64,000 nucleotides of DNA from contig VBEF01000036.1 of NCBI GenBank assembly GCA_005881275.1, positions 42,504-106,503 on the forward strand. Reading direction: 5' to 3'. Source of the DNA: Chloroflexota bacterium (GTDB lineage Bacteria > Chloroflexota > Dormibacteria > Dormibacterales > Dormibacteraceae). A program made the translations under genes and the position numbers. The notes under the pieces were generated by a model. It worked only from the letters and a program-made list of their open reading frames with translations, ran no database searches and had not been told where the DNA came from. The number at the start of each line of letters is the position of its first letter. The first letter of the stretch is position 1. Below are positions 54,379 through 62,627 of this stretch, piece after piece.

Positions 54379-55000
54379 CGCTGCCCGCAACGAACGGCAC
54401 GCCGTCGACGATGAGCTCTCCGCCCGACCCGATGTCGTCGGCGATGCCCTCTGTGATCTGGCCTGAAACCTCGACTCGCACCTTCCGTCCGAGCGTGGCC
54501 GAAAGCTGACGCCAGCGGGCGAGCACCTGGTCCGCCGACGACGCGATCCGCACCCCGATTCGTTCGCTCAAGCGCTCGAACAGGACGTCGCGAGGCTGGT
54601 CGAGCTCTGCGGCGCCGGCGGGCGCCCAGGTCAGGTTGATGCCGACGCCGCAGATCGCTTTTCGAGGCGTCGTCTCGACCAGAATGCCTCCCACCTTGCG
54701 GCCGTCAAGCAGCATGTCGTTGGGCCACTTCAGCCGCACTTCAGACCCGCAAGCCTCCGCGGCGGCGACACCAGCCGCCAGGCTGAGCAGCGGATTCGGC
54801 CGCAGGACGAACGAGACGAGCAGCGCAGTGCCGAATGGCGACTCCCATCGTCGCTCGGAGCGGCCGCGACCGGCGATCTGGTGATCTGCGACAACGATGG
54901 TCCCGATCGCAAGATCCCGAGCGACGTCTTGTGTCGATGTCACTGTGCCCAGACGCAAAACCGGCCCTTGTCCCACGGCCGGTAAGCTACGCGAGACCAT
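54365..55000 (-). CDS. birA: Biotin--[acetyl-CoA-carboxylase] ligase
   Basis: TVTSTQDVARDLA, ADHQIAGRGRSERRWESP, LKWPNDMLLDGRKVGGIL; GTG 54976 is an alternative start. Confidence 0.92.
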   Translation of the reverse strand: MVSRSLPAVGQGPVLRLGTVTSTQDVARDLAIGTIVVADHQIAGRGRSERRWESPFGTALLVSFVLRPNPLLSLAAGVAAAEACGSEVRLKWPNDMLLDGRKVGGILVETTPRKAICGVGINLTWAPAGAAELDQPRDVLFERLSERIGVRIASSADQVLARWRQLSATLGRKVRVEVSGQITEGIADDIGSGGELIVDGVPFVAGSVIHL

Positions 55001-55187
55001 GAAGATCCATCGAGCGATCGTGCTCGTGGTGATGATGCTGGTCGCCGTGGGCGCGTTCGTGCTGCTCACCGCGGCTGGTATCGCGAGCTTCGACAGCCAC
55101 AGCCTGATCGCGCTGGTGGTGGTGATCGTGGCCGCCGCGATCGGCGGCGTCGCCTTCAGCTGGAAGCGCTACGGCAGGCGAAGCTGA
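54999..55187 (+). CDS. Small two-TM protein
   Basis: MKIHRAIVLVVMMLVAVGAFVLLTAAG...SLIALVVVIVAAAIGGVAFSWKRYGRRS. Confidence 0.55.
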   Translation: MKIHRAIVLVVMMLVAVGAFVLLTAAGIASFDSHSLIALVVVIVAAAIGGVAFSWKRYGRRS

Positions 55188-56192
55188 TTGCCCAAGCTGC
55201 GACTCGGATATAAGGCCTCGGCCGAACAGTTCGGTCCGCGCGAGCTCCTCGACTTCGCCGTGGCCGCCGAGGCGAACGGGTTTGACTCGGTGTTCGTGAG
55301 CGACCATTTTCAACCCTGGCGTCACTCCGACGGGCACGCGCCGTTTGCCTTCGCCTGGCTGGCAGCAGTAGGCGAGCGCACCAGCAAGGTCGCGCTCGGC
55401 ACGTCCGTGGTCACGCCGACCTTTCGTTATCACCCGGCCATCGTCGCGCAGGCCTTTGGCACGCTGGGTTCGCTCCATCCCGAGCGCATGATCCTCGGTG
55501 TCGGCACGGGCGAGCACCTCAACGAAGGCGCCCTCGGCATCCAGTGGCCCGACAACAAGGAGCGTTTCGCCAGGCTGCGCGAGGCGGTGCGGCTGATCCG
55601 CATGCTGTGGACCGACCAGTCTGTGACGTTCGACGGCGATTACTACCACACGCGCAACGCGACGATCTACGACCGCCCTGAGAAGCCCATTCCGATCTAC
55701 ATCGGAGCCGGAGGTCCCCAGGTCGCGAAGTACGCGGGCCGGTCCGGTGACGGCCTCATCTGCACATCGGGCAAAGGAATGGAGCTCTACTCCGAGCAGT
55801 TGCTTCCGTCGTTCAGCGATGGCGCGAAGGAATCAGGGCGAGACGCAACTGAGCTCGACAAGATGATCGAGGTCAAGGTCTCGTACGACACCGATCGCAA
55901 GCGGGCTTTGGAAGACACCAAGATCTGGGCCGCCCTTGCCCTGCCTGCCGACGCGAAGGCGGGCATCGACGATCCACGTGAGATGGAGCGCCTCGCCAAG
56001 TCGGTTGAGGATGTGGCCCATCAACGGTGGCTCGTGTCCAGCGACCCCGACGAGCATGTCGAGCAGCTCCGGCCGTACCTCGAGCTCGGTTTCAACCACC
56101 TGGTGTTTCACGCGCCGGGCGATGGCCAGGCGCGCTTCCTCGACCTCTACGGCAAGCAGATCCTGCCGCGGCTGCGCAAGGAGCGGGCGTGA
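55188..56192 (+). CDS. F420-dependent glucose-6-phosphate dehydrogenase-like LLM oxidoreductase
   Basis: [51 protein letters not shown]. Confidence 0.88.
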   Translation: MPKLRLGYKASAEQFGPRELLDFAVAAEANGFDSVFVSDHFQPWRHSDGHAPFAFAWLAAVGERTSKVALGTSVVTPTFRYHPAIVAQAFGTLGSLHPERMILGVGTGEHLNEGALGIQWPDNKERFARLREAVRLIRMLWTDQSVTFDGDYYHTRNATIYDRPEKPIPIYIGAGGPQVAKYAGRSGDGLICTSGKGMELYSEQLLPSFSDGAKESGRDATELDKMIEVKVSYDTDRKRALEDTKIWAALALPADAKAGIDDPREMERLAKSVEDVAHQRWLVSSDPDEHVEQLRPYLELGFNHLVFHAPGDGQARFLDLYGKQILPRLRKERA

Positions 56193-56782
56193 AAACCTGG
56201 GTCGTCGTCCTGATCAAGGACTTCGATTCAGCCAAAGAGCGGCTTCGCCCCGCCTTGGGGAACAAATCTCGGCGCGCCCTGGCGCGACGCAACGCATTGC
56301 TCGCTGTTCGGGCTGCGACCGCGGGCGATCACGTGCTGGTTGTGGCGGGCGGCGAAGAAGTGTCCGAGGTGGCGGCGGCCTGGGGGGCCCAGGTGCTTCT
56401 CGAGCCGGTCGAGGAAGGGCAGAACGTGGCCGCGAAACGCGGCCTCAAACGTGCGGTGGAGTCGGGCGCAGACGCTGTGCTGCTGCTTTCAAGCGACCTG
56501 CCGCTAATCACCCACGATGCTGTTCGCGATCTCCTGCGGATGGCCGGAAAGCAGTTGCCGCCCGTCGTCGTCGCCGTACCGGCCATCGGCCGGGGCGGTA
56601 CAAACGCGCTTTATCTCCGCCCGCCTGATGCAATCGGTCTGCACTTCGGCGACGACTCGCTGGTGAAATTCCGCGAGGACGCCGAGGCAAAGGGAGTCGA
56701 GTTCGTCATCCATCACTCAGACGCCATGGCGCTGGACCTCGACGAGCCTTCCGACCTGGAACGACTCAGCCGCGCGGTGTGA
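56189..56782 (+). CDS. cofC: 2-phospho-L-lactate/PEP guanylyltransferase
   Basis: [45 protein letters not shown]; in cof gene context. Confidence 0.9.
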   Translation: MKTWVVVLIKDFDSAKERLRPALGNKSRRALARRNALLAVRAATAGDHVLVVAGGEEVSEVAAAWGAQVLLEPVEEGQNVAAKRGLKRAVESGADAVLLLSSDLPLITHDAVRDLLRMAGKQLPPVVVAVPAIGRGGTNALYLRPPDAIGLHFGDDSLVKFREDAEAKGVEFVIHHSDAMALDLDEPSDLERLSRAV

Positions 56783-57516
56783 GGCGGCTCGAGCTGATCG
56801 GTGTCGAGGGCCTGCCCGAGGTTAGGCCCGGCGACGACCTGGGCCAGTTGATAGCCGCGCGCGCCGAGCTCGAAACAGGCGATGTCCTGGTCGTTGCGCA
56901 GAAGGTCGTTTCGAAGGCCGAAGGCAGGCTCATCGATCTCAACGATGTGACTGCGGGCACGGAGGCGGTGCGAATCGCCGGCCGCCTCATCGCCAAACCG
57001 GATCCCCGGATGGTGCAGGTCGTGCTCAACGAGAGCGTCCGGGTGCTTCGCTCGGAACGGGTGCTGATCACCGAGACGCGACACGGTTACGTCTGCGCCA
57101 ACGCCGGGGTCGACCACTCGAACGCCGGCGGCCGGGATACCCTCACCCTGCTGCCTGTCGACCCTGACGCCAGCGCCGAGCGCCTGAGGGCTCGGCTGGG
57201 TCAACTGACGGGCGCGGAGGTCGGCATCATCATCTCGGACACCTTTGGCAGACCCTGGAGGCTCGGCATCGTAAACGTGGCCCTCGGCGTGGCGGGTCTT
57301 CCGGCGATGCTCGATCTTCGCGGCACCCTCGATGACGACGGCAGTCCGCTCCACGCGACGGTGCTCGCGGTCGCGGACGAGCTCGCCGCGGGCGCCGGCC
57401 TTGCGATGGGGAAGACTGACCGCACGCCGGTCGTGCTGGCTCGCGGCCTACGGCTCGAGGGACACGGCACCGGACGCGAGCTGATCCGCCCCCCGGCGGA
57501 GGATCTGTTCCGCTGA
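56779..57516 (+). CDS. cofE: Coenzyme F420-0:L-glutamate ligase
   Basis: VLVVAQKVVSKAEGRLIDL, TRHGYVCANAGVDHSN, ISDTFGRPWRLGIVNVALG. Confidence 0.93.
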   Translation: MRRLELIGVEGLPEVRPGDDLGQLIAARAELETGDVLVVAQKVVSKAEGRLIDLNDVTAGTEAVRIAGRLIAKPDPRMVQVVLNESVRVLRSERVLITETRHGYVCANAGVDHSNAGGRDTLTLLPVDPDASAERLRARLGQLTGAEVGIIISDTFGRPWRLGIVNVALGVAGLPAMLDLRGTLDDDGSPLHATVLAVADELAAGAGLAMGKTDRTPVVLARGLRLEGHGTGRELIRPPAEDLFR

Positions 57517-58424
57517 AGATCGTCGTCCTGGCGGGAGGCACAGGCGGCGCTGCGCTCGCCGCTGGCATCCAGGCCGTCGCGCCAGAACACGAGCTCACCG
57601 TCATCGCGAACACCGCTGACGACGATGAGTTCTGGGGCTTGCTCGTCTGTCCCGATGTGGACGCCGTCATCTACCGGCTCGCGGGGATCTTCAACGACAA
57701 GGCGGGCTATGGGATCAAGGAGGACACCTTCGCGGTTCTCGAAAGCCTCGCGAAAGCAGGCGAGGACACCTGGTTTCGGATCGGTGACCGGGACTTTGCA
57801 ACGCACTTGCTGCGCAGCGATCTGTTACGCACAGGGGCGACCCTGACCGAAGCGTCGCTTCAGCTGCGCCGGCGGTTCGGCGTCAATGCGTTAGTCCTTC
57901 CCATGACTGATGACTCCGTGCGGACGCGCTTCGTGACAGACCGAGGTGAGCTTTCGTTCCAGGAGTACTTCGTGCGTGAGCGCTTGCAGCCGAAACTTAG
58001 CGGCATCGTTTTCGCGGGCGGCAAGTCGGCGAGGCCGACAGTCGAAGTTGTGTCCGCGCTGAGAAGCGCCGATCTCGTGATCATCGGGCCCTCCAACCCG
58101 CTGATTTCGATTGCTCCGGTCCTCCAGCTCGTCGGCGATCTGCTGCGGCGCGAGCGCACGGTCGCGGTCACGCCGATCATCGGCGGGCTCGCTTTGAAGG
58201 GACCGACCGTTGAGATGATGCGGGCGCTAGGCCATCGACCGGATGCCGTCGAGGTGGCGCGTATGTACAAGGACGTGGCCGCCACCTTCGTGCTGGACGA
58301 ACGCGACAGCAACCTTTCCGGTCCGATAGAAGAGCTGGGGTATCGCACCATCGTCTGCGACACCGTCATGCGCGATGGCGGCCGCGAGTTAGCCGATTCT
58401 GTGCTGCGGCTAAGTCACGTGTGA
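57513..58424 (+). CDS. cofD: 2-phospho-L-lactate transferase
   Basis: CTG start gives (M)KIVVLAGGTGGAALAAGIQAV...NTADDDEFWGLLVCPDVDAVIYRLAGI; NPLISIAPVL. Confidence 0.92.
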   Translation: MKIVVLAGGTGGAALAAGIQAVAPEHELTVIANTADDDEFWGLLVCPDVDAVIYRLAGIFNDKAGYGIKEDTFAVLESLAKAGEDTWFRIGDRDFATHLLRSDLLRTGATLTEASLQLRRRFGVNALVLPMTDDSVRTRFVTDRGELSFQEYFVRERLQPKLSGIVFAGGKSARPTVEVVSALRSADLVIIGPSNPLISIAPVLQLVGDLLRRERTVAVTPIIGGLALKGPTVEMMRALGHRPDAVEVARMYKDVAATFVLDERDSNLSGPIEELGYRTIVCDTVMRDGGRELADSVLRLSHV

Positions 58425-59222
58425 GTTCGCGACCATGACGAGGACCCCGATGAGCACCATCACCAGGCCCACAACGAGGATGGCATATTGAGCGACCGCC
58501 ATCAACGTTCCGCTTGATCGCTTGGCCGTAGGCTCTTCGGCGTCCAGCACGGGCGAATCGCCAGAGGCGAGCTGCCACGACGAGGCTGGCGCGCTCCTGT
58601 CTTTCTTCTTCGACTCAGGCTCCGCGGCTGCCGAATCCTTGCTTGTGCTGACGACTGACCAGGCGCCGGCCGATGTGGCAGACGCGACGGGTGCGACAGG
58701 CTCCATGGGCATAGGTTCAGCCGGTCGCGGCGCCGGCGTCCACGCCGGCTCGCTCGGGGACGGCATGGGCGTGGGCTCAGGCGCGGGACGGAAGGGTTCG
58801 GCCGGCGCGGGGGTGTACGGCTCAGGCGCGGCGGCGGGCGGAAAGTCGAAGCTGCTCGGCGCCGGGGCGGGAATGCTCGGCTGCTCCCACGGCGGCGCGA
58901 CTGGAGCCTCCGGCGGTTTCATCGACGGAGGCGGAGCCGGTCGGGCCGGCGACGGCTCGTAGGCCGGGGCCTGGTAGGTGGCGGCCTGCTGGACCTGTGT
59001 CGGCGCGAACTGGGATTCGGCCGCAGGAGCCGGCTCGGCAGGCTTCTCGGCGTGGCCGTGCGGCGCCATCGTGCGCTGCCTCGCGGCTCGAACCTTGTGC
59101 TCGATCTGAGAACGCCTCGCCGAATACATGGAGCGCTTGTCGACAGACTTGCGCCGCAGCACAAAAAAGACGGCCACGATCCCGATGACTGCCACCAGCG
59201 GACCGGCCAGGAGGTAGGCCAT
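58410..59222 (-). CDS. Protein with TM segments at both ends and a long Pro/Ala-rich linker
   Basis: N-terminal LLAGPLVAVIGIVAVFFVL, C-terminal ILVVGLVMVLIGVLVMV. Confidence 0.6.
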   Translation of the reverse strand: MAYLLAGPLVAVIGIVAVFFVLRRKSVDKRSMYSARRSQIEHKVRAARQRTMAPHGHAEKPAEPAPAAESQFAPTQVQQAATYQAPAYEPSPARPAPPPSMKPPEAPVAPPWEQPSIPAPAPSSFDFPPAAAPEPYTPAPAEPFRPAPEPTPMPSPSEPAWTPAPRPAEPMPMEPVAPVASATSAGAWSVVSTSKDSAAAEPESKKKDRSAPASSWQLASGDSPVLDAEEPTAKRSSGTLMAVAQYAILVVGLVMVLIGVLVMVANSHVT

Positions 59223-59309
59223 AGGCGCCGATTATCGGGGATCGGCACCGTGTCTGATCCCCCGAGAGCGATGCAGATGGGAGGGCTCGGAAGCGGACGC
59301 TGATCATGT

Positions 59310-59777
59310 GTGACAATCGCGACAGTGGCCCTTTACGACCGCGTTCAGTCGGAAATGGTGGACGCGCGCATGCGCCGTGACGACGTTGCGCTGGACACTC
59401 TGGCCCTCCTCAAGAGCGAGCTCGTACGCGCGAGCAAGGAAGGGGGCAGCGCCGGAAAAATCGACGACGACCTCGTGACCCGCGTCGCACGCAAAGAGGT
59501 CAAGCGACGCGAGGAGGCGATCGACGTCTACCGCAAGGCCGGCCGCGAAGAATCGGCCAGGCGCGAGGAAGCCGAGATGTCGGTGTTGCGAGGCTTCCTG
59601 CCGGCGGCCATGAGCGACCAGGAGCTCGAGGCCGAGGTCCGAGCCGCGATCGCCGAGGTCAAGCCTGATGGTCCGAAAGGATTCGGCCTCGTCATGAAGG
59701 CGGCGACCGCTCGCCTTGCCGGCCGCGCGGACGGAAATCAAGTCGCTGCCGTAGCGCGCAGGCTGCTTGGCTCCTAA
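59310..59777 (+). CDS. GatB/YqeY domain protein
   Basis: RRDDVALDTLALLKSELVRA, FLPAAMSDQELEAEVRAAI. Confidence 0.87.
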   Translation: MTIATVALYDRVQSEMVDARMRRDDVALDTLALLKSELVRASKEGGSAGKIDDDLVTRVARKEVKRREEAIDVYRKAGREESARREEAEMSVLRGFLPAAMSDQELEAEVRAAIAEVKPDGPKGFGLVMKAATARLAGRADGNQVAAVARRLLGS

Positions 59778-60525
59778 ACCCAAGAAATCCTGGATGGTGC
59801 CGTCGCCCCCGCGCGGCGCCAGGACGCGAGCGCGGCTGACGGTGGAGAGGTTGCGCGATCTCTATCCTGCCGTCACGGAGCTGCGACATGAGAATCCGTT
59901 CGAGCTACTGATCGCAACGATCCTTTCGGCCCAGACGACGGATCGTTCGGTGAACCTGGTCACTCCCGAGCTGTTTCGCCGCTATCCGACCGCAGCGGAC
60001 CTTGCAGCGGCCGACCCGGCCGCCGTCGAAACGCTGATCAAGCCGACCGGATTCTTTCGCGCCAAGACCAAGCGCATCATCGCCGCCAGCCGGAAGCTGG
60101 TCGAAATGTTCGGCGGCGTGGTGCCGTCCAACATCGACGACCTGACCAAGATCCCCGGCATCGGCCGCAAGACGGCCAACGTCATTCTCGGGGCCGGTTT
60201 CGGGGTGCCGGGTTTTGCGGTTGACACGCACGTCATTAGGCTAAGCAACAGGCTCGGTCTGGTCCGGACCAAAGACCCGGTGAAAATCGAGTACCAGGTC
60301 TGTTCGATGGTGCCGCCGGAGGAATGGACCGGGTTGTCGTTGCGCCTGATCCTGCACGGGCGCCGTGTCTGCATCGCGCGCCGGCCGCGGTGCGAAGAGT
60401 GCGTGCTCAACGATTTCTGTCCCTCTTCGACTGTCCGGCCCAAGCCCCGCCGCACCCGGGCCACGGTTGCTGTCGCGGGCCCACCCTCCTCCCGGCCGGT
60501 GCCCACCCCCAACCGGCCAGCCTGA
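59767..60525 (+). CDS. nth: Endonuclease III
   Basis: LIATILSAQTTDRSVN, IPGIGRKTANVILG, VDTHVIRLSNRLG, CIARRPRCEECVLNDFC. Confidence 0.95.
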   Translation: MAPKPKKSWMVPSPPRGARTRARLTVERLRDLYPAVTELRHENPFELLIATILSAQTTDRSVNLVTPELFRRYPTAADLAAADPAAVETLIKPTGFFRAKTKRIIAASRKLVEMFGGVVPSNIDDLTKIPGIGRKTANVILGAGFGVPGFAVDTHVIRLSNRLGLVRTKDPVKIEYQVCSMVPPEEWTGLSLRLILHGRRVCIARRPRCEECVLNDFCPSSTVRPKPRRTRATVAVAGPPSSRPVPTPNRPA

Positions 60526-60580
60526 CCGGCATCAAACCGCAAGACGACGCCGTCCGCAAGCCCGGCTGTTAAGGCCTCGC

Positions 60581-60592
60581 GAACATTTGTTC
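60581..60592. promoter_or_regulatory. LexA/SOS-box-like palindrome GAACATTTGTTC
   Basis: GAAC-N4-GTTC, immediately upstream of -10-like TATCAT and the radical-SAM start. Confidence 0.55.
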
Positions 60593-60604
60593 TATCATGT
60601 TCAG

Positions 60605-61525
60605 GTGGCCGCGCCTGAGCCCAGGCTCGTCGACGTCGACTACCTCGAGGTCGAGTGCAAGTCAGCGCTCAACCCCGTAAAGAACATGGGCTTCGCCTGG
60701 TCGCTCAACCCGTATACCGGCTGCGAGCACCGCTGCGCCTTCTGTTACGTCCGGGCGTTTGAGCTTCGCGCTGATCGTCCATCTGACAGTCGCTACGGAC
60801 GGACGGTCCGGATCAAAACCAACATCGCGGCCGTCCTGCGGAGCGAGCTGTCGCGTCGCTCCTGGCGCAAAGAGACGGTGGTGATCGGCGCGGCGACAGA
60901 CCCCTACCAACCAGCCGAAGGCCGGTACCGGCTCACGCGCCAGTGCCTGGAGACTTTCCGCGATTTTTCGAACCCGGCGGCGATGATCACCCGCGGCCCG
61001 ATGATCGTGCGCGACATCGATGTCTTGGCGGGTCTCGCGCGGCGGGCGAAGCTCCACATCACCTTCAGCATCCCGACCATCGACGACGACGTCTGGCGCA
61101 AGACGGAGCCTGGCACAGCTCACCCGCGACAGCGATTGCGCGCGATAGAAAAACTCGTCGCGGCAGGGATCGACGTCGGAGTTGGGATGGCGCCCATCCT
61201 GCCCGGGCTCACCGACCGGCCGGAACAGCTCGAAGCAGTCGTCAAGGCCGCCCGGGCGGCCGGCGCCACGGGATTGTGGGCCGGAATGCTCCACCTGAAA
61301 GACGGGACGCGCCAACACTTCATGTCCGTCCTTGCCCACCACTGGCCCGAGCTCGTGCCGCGCTACGAACGGGCCTACCGGGACCGAGCCTACCTTCCGC
61401 CATCGTTTGGAGACACGACGATGCAGACCGTCTCGAAGCTGCGCTCGCAGCATGGGGTGTCAGATCGGCGTCGCGTCATCCTCAAACCGCCTCCAGAGCC
61501 CGAGCAGCTCACCCTCCTGAACTAG
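60605..61525 (+). CDS. Radical SAM protein, SplB-like (Rv2578c-type)
   Basis: NPYTGCEHRCAFCYVRAFE; start GTG 60605. Confidence 0.87.
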   Translation: MAAPEPRLVDVDYLEVECKSALNPVKNMGFAWSLNPYTGCEHRCAFCYVRAFELRADRPSDSRYGRTVRIKTNIAAVLRSELSRRSWRKETVVIGAATDPYQPAEGRYRLTRQCLETFRDFSNPAAMITRGPMIVRDIDVLAGLARRAKLHITFSIPTIDDDVWRKTEPGTAHPRQRLRAIEKLVAAGIDVGVGMAPILPGLTDRPEQLEAVVKAARAAGATGLWAGMLHLKDGTRQHFMSVLAHHWPELVPRYERAYRDRAYLPPSFGDTTMQTVSKLRSQHGVSDRRRVILKPPPEPEQLTLLN

Positions 61526-61535
61526 CATTCAACGA

Positions 61536-61832
61536 ATGCGCAGTCCAATCGATGTTCTGGCCGGCCGGATAGGCGGCTTCAAGACGATGGAGATCGCCCG
61601 CCGTACCGTGCCCTGCCTCAAGCATGTGATCGAGAAAGACGGTGAGCAGCTGAGCCTCTGCATCCTGGTCGACTCGGGCAAGCTCTACCGCTTTCCGTTT
61701 GAGACCGTGAAAGGAATGACGAGCCTGGAGATCAAGGCGCGCTTCCTCCGCGGCGAGATGGAGCATCTCCGGCTCCGCGAGTTTCAACCCGGTTTTTGCC
61801 GGTATGTCGAAAGAGCAGACCAAGCCGTCTGA
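61536..61832 (+). CDS. Small hypothetical protein
   Basis: 98-aa ORF preceded by TAGCAT at -13..-8. Confidence 0.5.
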   Translation: MRSPIDVLAGRIGGFKTMEIARRTVPCLKHVIEKDGEQLSLCILVDSGKLYRFPFETVKGMTSLEIKARFLRGEMEHLRLREFQPGFCRYVERADQAV

Positions 61833-62088
61833 ATCGCTCGTCCAGGACCTGCTCGCCGAGCGGCGCGAGCTGAAAGTCGCCGTCGAGAGACTCAAGCTCG
61901 AGTTGGCTGACGCCGGAGCGAACGCGGGCGGGCCCGATCCACGGCTCCGGGAGCGGCAAGAAGAGATCGAACGCCTTCGCTACCAGCTGGCGTCGGCCCG
62001 CGCCGAGGTCACGCGACTGCAGGAAGAGCGTGATGAGCTCCGGGCGGGCATCCAGCGCGCCCTCGCGCAGCTCAGCTCGGAGGCGTAA
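61804..62088 (+). CDS. Small coiled-coil protein
   Basis: LLAERRELKVAVERLKLEL...LRERQEEIERLRYQLASARAEVTRLQEERDEL heptads. Confidence 0.6.
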   Translation: MSKEQTKPSESLVQDLLAERRELKVAVERLKLELADAGANAGGPDPRLRERQEEIERLRYQLASARAEVTRLQEERDELRAGIQRALAQLSSEA

Positions 62089-62116
62089 AAAAGGGCCCCG
62101 CCGCGAGGGCGGGGCC
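62087..62116 (-). terminator. Intrinsic terminator for the DUF4870 gene
   Basis: GGCCCCGCC-gcgag-GGCGGGGCC stem with an A6 tract on + (U6 on - transcript). Confidence 0.8.
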
Positions 62117-62127
62117 GCCGAGGTCAG

Positions 62128-62517
62128 TTACTTGACCGCGTTCGCGAGCTGGTCGGTCAGCTGGTCTGTGAACTGGCCGATTCCCGGTGCTTTGATGCGA
62201 CCGCCCTGGTAGTTGAAAGCTCCCACCAGGAAGATGACCCAGTAGACCATCCCGATCAACCAGACGAGCGCACCAAGCGGCCACAGGGTGACCGCGTAAA
62301 GGATCGCCGAGATCAACCAGAGGCCGCCGAGTATGACCACCGACTGCGCCGCGTTCCACTTCACGTCCGGATCGTTCTTTGCGACGAACAAGAAAATGAG
62401 TCCAGAAATCCACCAGAACAAGTAGCTCAGGATCACATTGTTCTTGGCGCTGCTCGATGTGCTCGGAGATCCGCCCATCGGCGCCGGCTGGCTGGGCGGC
62501 GGTGGCATCTGCGACAT
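62128..62517 (-). CDS. DUF4870/Tic20-like membrane protein
   Basis: LSYLFWWISGLIFLFVAKNDPDVKWNAAQSVVI. Confidence 0.75.
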   Translation of the reverse strand: MSQMPPPPSQPAPMGGSPSTSSSAKNNVILSYLFWWISGLIFLFVAKNDPDVKWNAAQSVVILGGLWLISAILYAVTLWPLGALVWLIGMVYWVIFLVGAFNYQGGRIKAPGIGQFTDQLTDQLANAVK

Positions 62518-62627
62518 AGATCACACTCCTCCTGTTGGGGCTGTCTGCTGCGGGCAGATTATCTCGACTGACGCCAAAACGCCACACCCGATTCGAGTTC
62601 GAATGACTCTGGTAGGCTCCCCGAGAG

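Noticed and set aside
62589-62610. TTCGAAT string resembling a tRNA T-arm
   Set aside because: No surrounding acceptor, D-arm or anticodon stems; simple palindrome instead.
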